7,331 nt of DNA from JAFGIT01 sp016929465 [NCBI: Candidatus Coatesbacteria bacterium] (lineage in GTDB: Bacteria > B130-G9), in the NCBI GenBank assembly GCA_016929465.1, contig JAFGIT010000333.1, positions 1 through 7,331 of the forward strand, read 5' to 3'. This document shows positions 5,675-7,331 of this stretch, one piece after another. A program made the translations under genes and the position numbers. Under the pieces are notes generated by a model. That model worked only from the letters and a program-made list of their open reading frames with translations. It was not told where the DNA came from and ran no database searches. Position 1 is the stretch's first letter, and every line of letters begins with the position of its first letter.

Positions 5675-6220
5675 TCACCTCCTCCACCTCGGCCACACAA
5701 AAGGCGTGCAGTCCCGGTACGCCGCGTATTCCTCCCCGTAGCGGGCGAGGAGTTCTTTTTCTTCGATGAGTTTGTGGTAGGCGATGCCGAATGCCATGCC
5801 GACTAGGAACATGACGAGGCCGGTTGTGAATTGGTCGAATCCGGTGCCCATGCCGAAGTAGAGGGTCGTGACGCCGAGCTTCATCGGGTTGCGGGTGTAT
5901 CTGAATGGGCCGCTGGTGATCAGTCGGGTAGGGGAGACGAACGGGACCGGCGTGCCCTTCCCGACCCGCCAGAAGACCACGATGCACCATGTGAGGATGA
6001 TGAGCCCGATGGTGGCGGTGGTCATGCCGAGCGCTATCTCGACGTTTCTGGGGATGGTGAGTGGGATGAACTGGGCGACGAAGTGGCCCAGAAGGCCCAA
6101 TAGGAGAGGGATGGCGATGATGAATAGGACCAGGCCGAAGAGAAGGGATATGATCCGGATGGTCACGGGGCGCTCAATCCCCGCGTGCCTTGCGACCATG
6201 GCGGCGAATTTGTTCATCAT
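5675..6220 (-). CDS. Isoprenylcysteine carboxyl methyltransferase-like integral membrane protein
   Basis: 181 residues. Hydrophobic segments lie at about 22-48, 60-86 and 115-147. Between and after them are the hallmarks of the ICMT/PEMT-like membrane methyltransferase family: GPFRYTRNPMKLG (104-116) and the C-terminal EEKELLARYGEEYAAYRD block (153-170) that helps bind S-adenosylmethionine. Bacterial members have varied or unknown substrates (lipids, small thiols), so no specific reaction is claimed. The ATG at 6220 is chosen because a promoter sits just upstream (6294-6266) and GGGGGACC precedes it by six bases. The open frame extends to 6469, but that extra part runs through the promoter and a large hairpin and is not protein-like. 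A second ATG follows immediately at 6217. The gene stands alone and converges on the AbiJ-like gene. A 143-codon frame overlapping it is a shadow. Confidence 0.85.
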   Translation of the reverse strand: MMNKFAAMVARHAGIERPVTIRIISLLFGLVLFIIAIPLLLGLLGHFVAQFIPLTIPRNVEIALGMTTATIGLIILTWCIVVFWRVGKGTPVPFVSPTRLITSGPFRYTRNPMKLGVTTLYFGMGTGFDQFTTGLVMFLVGMAFGIAYHKLIEEKELLARYGEEYAAYRDCTPFVWPRWRR

Positions 6221-6265
6221 GTTGGTGGTCCCCCAGGTTAGGTTCCTTGTTGGTTCTTTAGGGGC

Positions 6266-6294
6266 ATTGTATCGCGGGGAAGGATTCACGCCAA
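6266..6294 (-). promoter_or_regulatory. Promoter of the methyltransferase-like gene
   Basis: Minus strand TTGGCG (6294-6289), 17-base spacer, TACAAT (6271-6266). Predicted start is near 6259, giving a leader of about 39 nt before ATG 6220. This fixes the gene start and rejects the longer frame. Confidence 0.6.
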
Positions 6295-6308
6295 GCGCGA
6301 AGTGTTTA

Positions 6309-6359
6309 TTCCCCCTCCCGCCAATCGCTTCACGATTGGCGGGAGGGGGAAGTTTTTTT
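6309..6359 (+). terminator. Very strong terminator-like hairpin with T7, head of the left repeat module
   Basis: A perfect 19-bp stem (6309-6327 with 6333-6351) around loop CTTCA, followed by G and seven T residues (6353-6359). On the plus strand this has every mark of a rho-independent terminator, yet no plus-strand gene ends within 750 bases upstream. On the minus strand it lies upstream of the methyltransferase promoter and lacks a T-run. A second hairpin plus T-run precedes the second copy of the repeat head (7136-7165), so it may belong to the repeat module rather than to a gene. Confidence 0.75.
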
Positions 6360-6373
6360 GCGGCTGCTTCGGA

Positions 6374-6618
6374 TCCGTAGGCTTGGCCTTTGGCCTGCGC
6401 ACAACGGCTATTCATATAATGCCCCGTCGGGGCATTGAGGGATAAGAGCAGATTGATTTGAGGGTGCATTCCGCCTGTATCGTGGGGTCATTCATGTGAT
6501 GTCCCATCGGGTATTGAAGGACGAGAGCAGATTGATTTGAGGGTGCATCCTGCTGGCACCATACGCTCAGCACATGAGCCTCTTAGGGGCATTGAAGGAG
6601 CAAGGCAGATCAATTAAG
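6374..6618 (+). repeat. Left repeat array: 41-bp head plus three tandem hairpin units of about 79 bp
   Basis: The head (6374-6414, beginning TCCGTAGGCTTGGCC) is identical over 41 bases to 7177-7217. Units follow with palindromes starting at 6419 (ATGCCCC-GTC-GGGGCAT, perfect), 6499 (degenerate) and 6574 (more degenerate), so the spacing is 80 and 75. Each palindrome is followed by TTGARGG and a conserved run such as GAGAGCAGATTGATTTGA, then GGGTGCATYC; about 20 less conserved bases lead into the next unit. No coding potential is apparent. The next 141 bases (6619-6759) hold only a small GAGAT/ATCTC hairpin (6665-6679) and no promoter I would trust. Confidence 0.85.
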
Positions 6619-6759
6619 AAGGTATTTATTGAGATCACTTCCAGGCCCGCGCTCACCGGCATCTGAGATCGCACATCTCGCGGTCGAATTGCCTGACCGT
6701 ATCGAGCGTTTCTGTAGGATTGGAATACGTGCTGTGACGCTAACAAAGGAACGAGAATC

Positions 6760-7083
6760 GTGAATGCTGAAGCAATAGCGGCGATTGATGCTATCGCCCC
6801 CAGAGAGAAGATTGTCGAGTTCTGCCGTCGTTGGCAGATCATCGAGTTTGCCCTCTTCGGTTCGGTGGTCAGGGATGACTTTGGGCCTGACAGCGACGTT
6901 GATGTTCTCGTGACATTCGAGCCGGATGCTCCCTGGAGCCTGCTCGAGCTCGTCGAGATGCAGGCGGAGCTCAAGGGCATTTTCGGCAGGGAAGTGGACC
7001 TGGTCGAGGAGGATGCCATCAGGAATCCGTACAGAAGGCGGTCAATCCTTCGCGACAAAGAGGTCATATATGCCGCAGAATGA
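6760..7083 (+). CDS. MntA-like minimal nucleotidyltransferase antitoxin, partner truncated
   Basis: 107 residues from GTG 6760, supported by AAAGGA at 6745-6750 with a 9-base spacer. The MNT core is intact: EFALFGSVVRDDFGPDSDVD (29-48) with GS at 34-35 and D46 and D48, and a third acidic residue D80 in REVDLVEED. The end IRNPYRRRSILRDKEVIYAAE (split: NPYRRRSIL, then EVIYAAE) is typical of the antitoxin of MntA/HepT type VII toxin-antitoxin pairs, which AMPylates the HEPN RNase HepT. The start of a hepT-like frame overlaps the last codons of this gene, as expected for such an operon, but that frame is cut after about 17 codons by a terminator-like hairpin and repeat array. The protein itself is complete and probably functional as an orphan. 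It shares little with the other MNT protein in the window beyond the catalytic motif. Confidence 0.9.
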   Translation: MNAEAIAAIDAIAPREKIVEFCRRWQIIEFALFGSVVRDDFGPDSDVDVLVTFEPDAPWSLLELVEMQAELKGIFGREVDLVEEDAIRNPYRRRSILRDKEVIYAAE

Positions 7084-7183
7084 AAGGGATGCGGCCCTGA
7101 TATGGGACATGGTTCAGGCCGGTGGCGTTTCTGTGCAGCCCTTTCAGGGCTGTTTTTCTTTTTTTGTTTGTGTCTGTCCGTAG
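7070..7183 (+). pseudogene. hepT-like HEPN toxin gene, truncated remnant
   Basis: ATG 7070 overlaps the end of the nucleotidyltransferase gene by 14 bases in a different frame, with AGAGG at 7059-7063. The first residues MPQNERDAALIWDMVQAG look like the N-terminus of HepT/DUF86 HEPN proteins (family-type start with 'RDAA.LWDML.AA'). From about 7120 the frame reads into a hairpin, T-run and repeat head (GVSVQPFQGCFSFFVCVCP) and stops at TAG 7181-7183. The helix bearing the catalytic R-x4-6-H motif is absent, so no active toxin is made from here. Only some 17-18 codons support the family assignment, so the call rests on both the sequence and the operon position. Confidence 0.65.
7136..7165 (+). 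terminator. Rho-independent terminator, head of the right repeat module
   Basis: CAGCCCT-TTC-AGGGCTG, a perfect 7-bp stem with a 3-base loop, then TTTTTCTTTTTTT. It lies 52 bases after the nucleotidyltransferase stop and would end that transcript. It sits 11 bases before the 41-bp repeat head, in the same position as the large hairpin before the left array. Confidence 0.85.
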
Positions 7184-7331
7184 GCTTGGCCTTTGGCCTG
7201 CGCACAACGGCTATTCACATGATGCCCCTTAAGGGCATTGAGGAACGAGAGCAGATTTATTTGCGATGCATCCGGCCTTCACCATCCGATCATTCACGGG
7301 ATGCCCGTTGGGGCATTGAGGGACGAGAGCA
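7177..7331 (+). repeat. Right repeat array: identical 41-bp head plus at least two units, runs off the window
   Basis: Head 7177-7217 is identical to 6374-6414 (offset 803). Palindromes start at 7222 (ATGCCC-CTTAA-GGGCAT) and 7301 (ATGCCC-GTTGG-GGCAT, imperfect), a spacing of 79 bases. Each is followed by TTGAGGRACGAGAGCA, as in the left array. The orientation is the same as on the left. The array continues beyond position 7331, so its full unit number is unknown. Confidence 0.85.

Noticed and set aside
6221-6469. N-terminal extension of the methyltransferase frame to 6469
   Set aside because: It runs through a promoter (6294-6266) and a 19-bp hairpin and reads as non-protein sequence; ATG 6220 fits the family start.
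6374-6618. CRISPR array
   Set aside because: Unit spacing is about 79 bp with conserved unit bodies and degenerate, partly similar intervals rather than identical short repeats with unique spacers; no cas gene is present.
6619-6759. Decayed extra nucleotidyltransferase copy (frame containing LPDRIERFCRIGIRAV resembles the MNT start)
   Set aside because: The resemblance covers only about ten residues, no GS...D.D core follows, and it cannot be told from chance.
6567-7205. 212-codon minus-strand frame opposite the second nucleotidyltransferase
   Set aside because: It is the antisense shadow of the MNT gene, rich in Ser/Arg/Pro, and crosses terminator and repeat sequence.

Overview
The window looks like a piece of a bacterial chromosome of fairly high GC (estimated by eye) with wide, repeat-rich intergenic regions. 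Good -35/-10 promoters and rho-independent terminators argue for Bacteria. The gene set (right-handed beta-helix secreted protein, Feo system, DtxR-family regulator, MNT nucleotidyltransferases, REP-like hairpins) is compatible with an environmental Gram-negative or candidate-phylum bacterium. Nothing here fixes the phylum.

Layout. 1-427 (minus): N-terminus of a secreted beta-helix protein that runs off the left edge, with a promoter about 250 bp upstream of its start. 428-852: intergenic, containing that promoter and a diverged antisense copy of a repeat that is abundant at the right end. 853-3978 (minus): an iron module, transcribed in the order dtxR-like regulator, feoA, feoB. 4041-4268: a cluster of REP-like hairpins and a purine-rich tract. 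4269-5606 (plus): a promoter, an MNT-fold nucleotidyltransferase, an AbiJ-like (AbiJ-NTD4 plus HEPN-like) protein and a candidate terminator; this is a likely two-gene toxin-antitoxin or phage-defence unit. 5675-6220 (minus): an isoprenylcysteine-methyltransferase-like membrane protein with its own promoter. 6309-6618: a repeat module made of a terminator-like hairpin, a 41-bp head and three tandem units of about 79 bp. 6760-7183: a second MNT nucleotidyltransferase followed by a truncated hepT. 7136-7331: a second copy of the same kind of repeat module, which runs off the right edge.

How the parts fit. The regulator probably represses its own promoter and feoB. An imperfect palindrome fills the 17-bp spacer of its promoter (TTGACA-N17-TATATT), and a better palindrome, TGTTAGGCGCACCTAACA read on the plus strand, lies just upstream of feoB. 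The two sites match at 12 of 18 positions. The right half carries two nucleotidyltransferase loci. One keeps an unusual large HEPN-type partner. The other has lost its hepT toxin gene to a repeat module, leaving an apparent orphan antitoxin.

The observations most worth checking are the MNT/AbiJ-like pairing, the hepT gene cut by the repeat module, and the composite repeat module itself (hairpin plus T-run, head, then tandem hairpin units).
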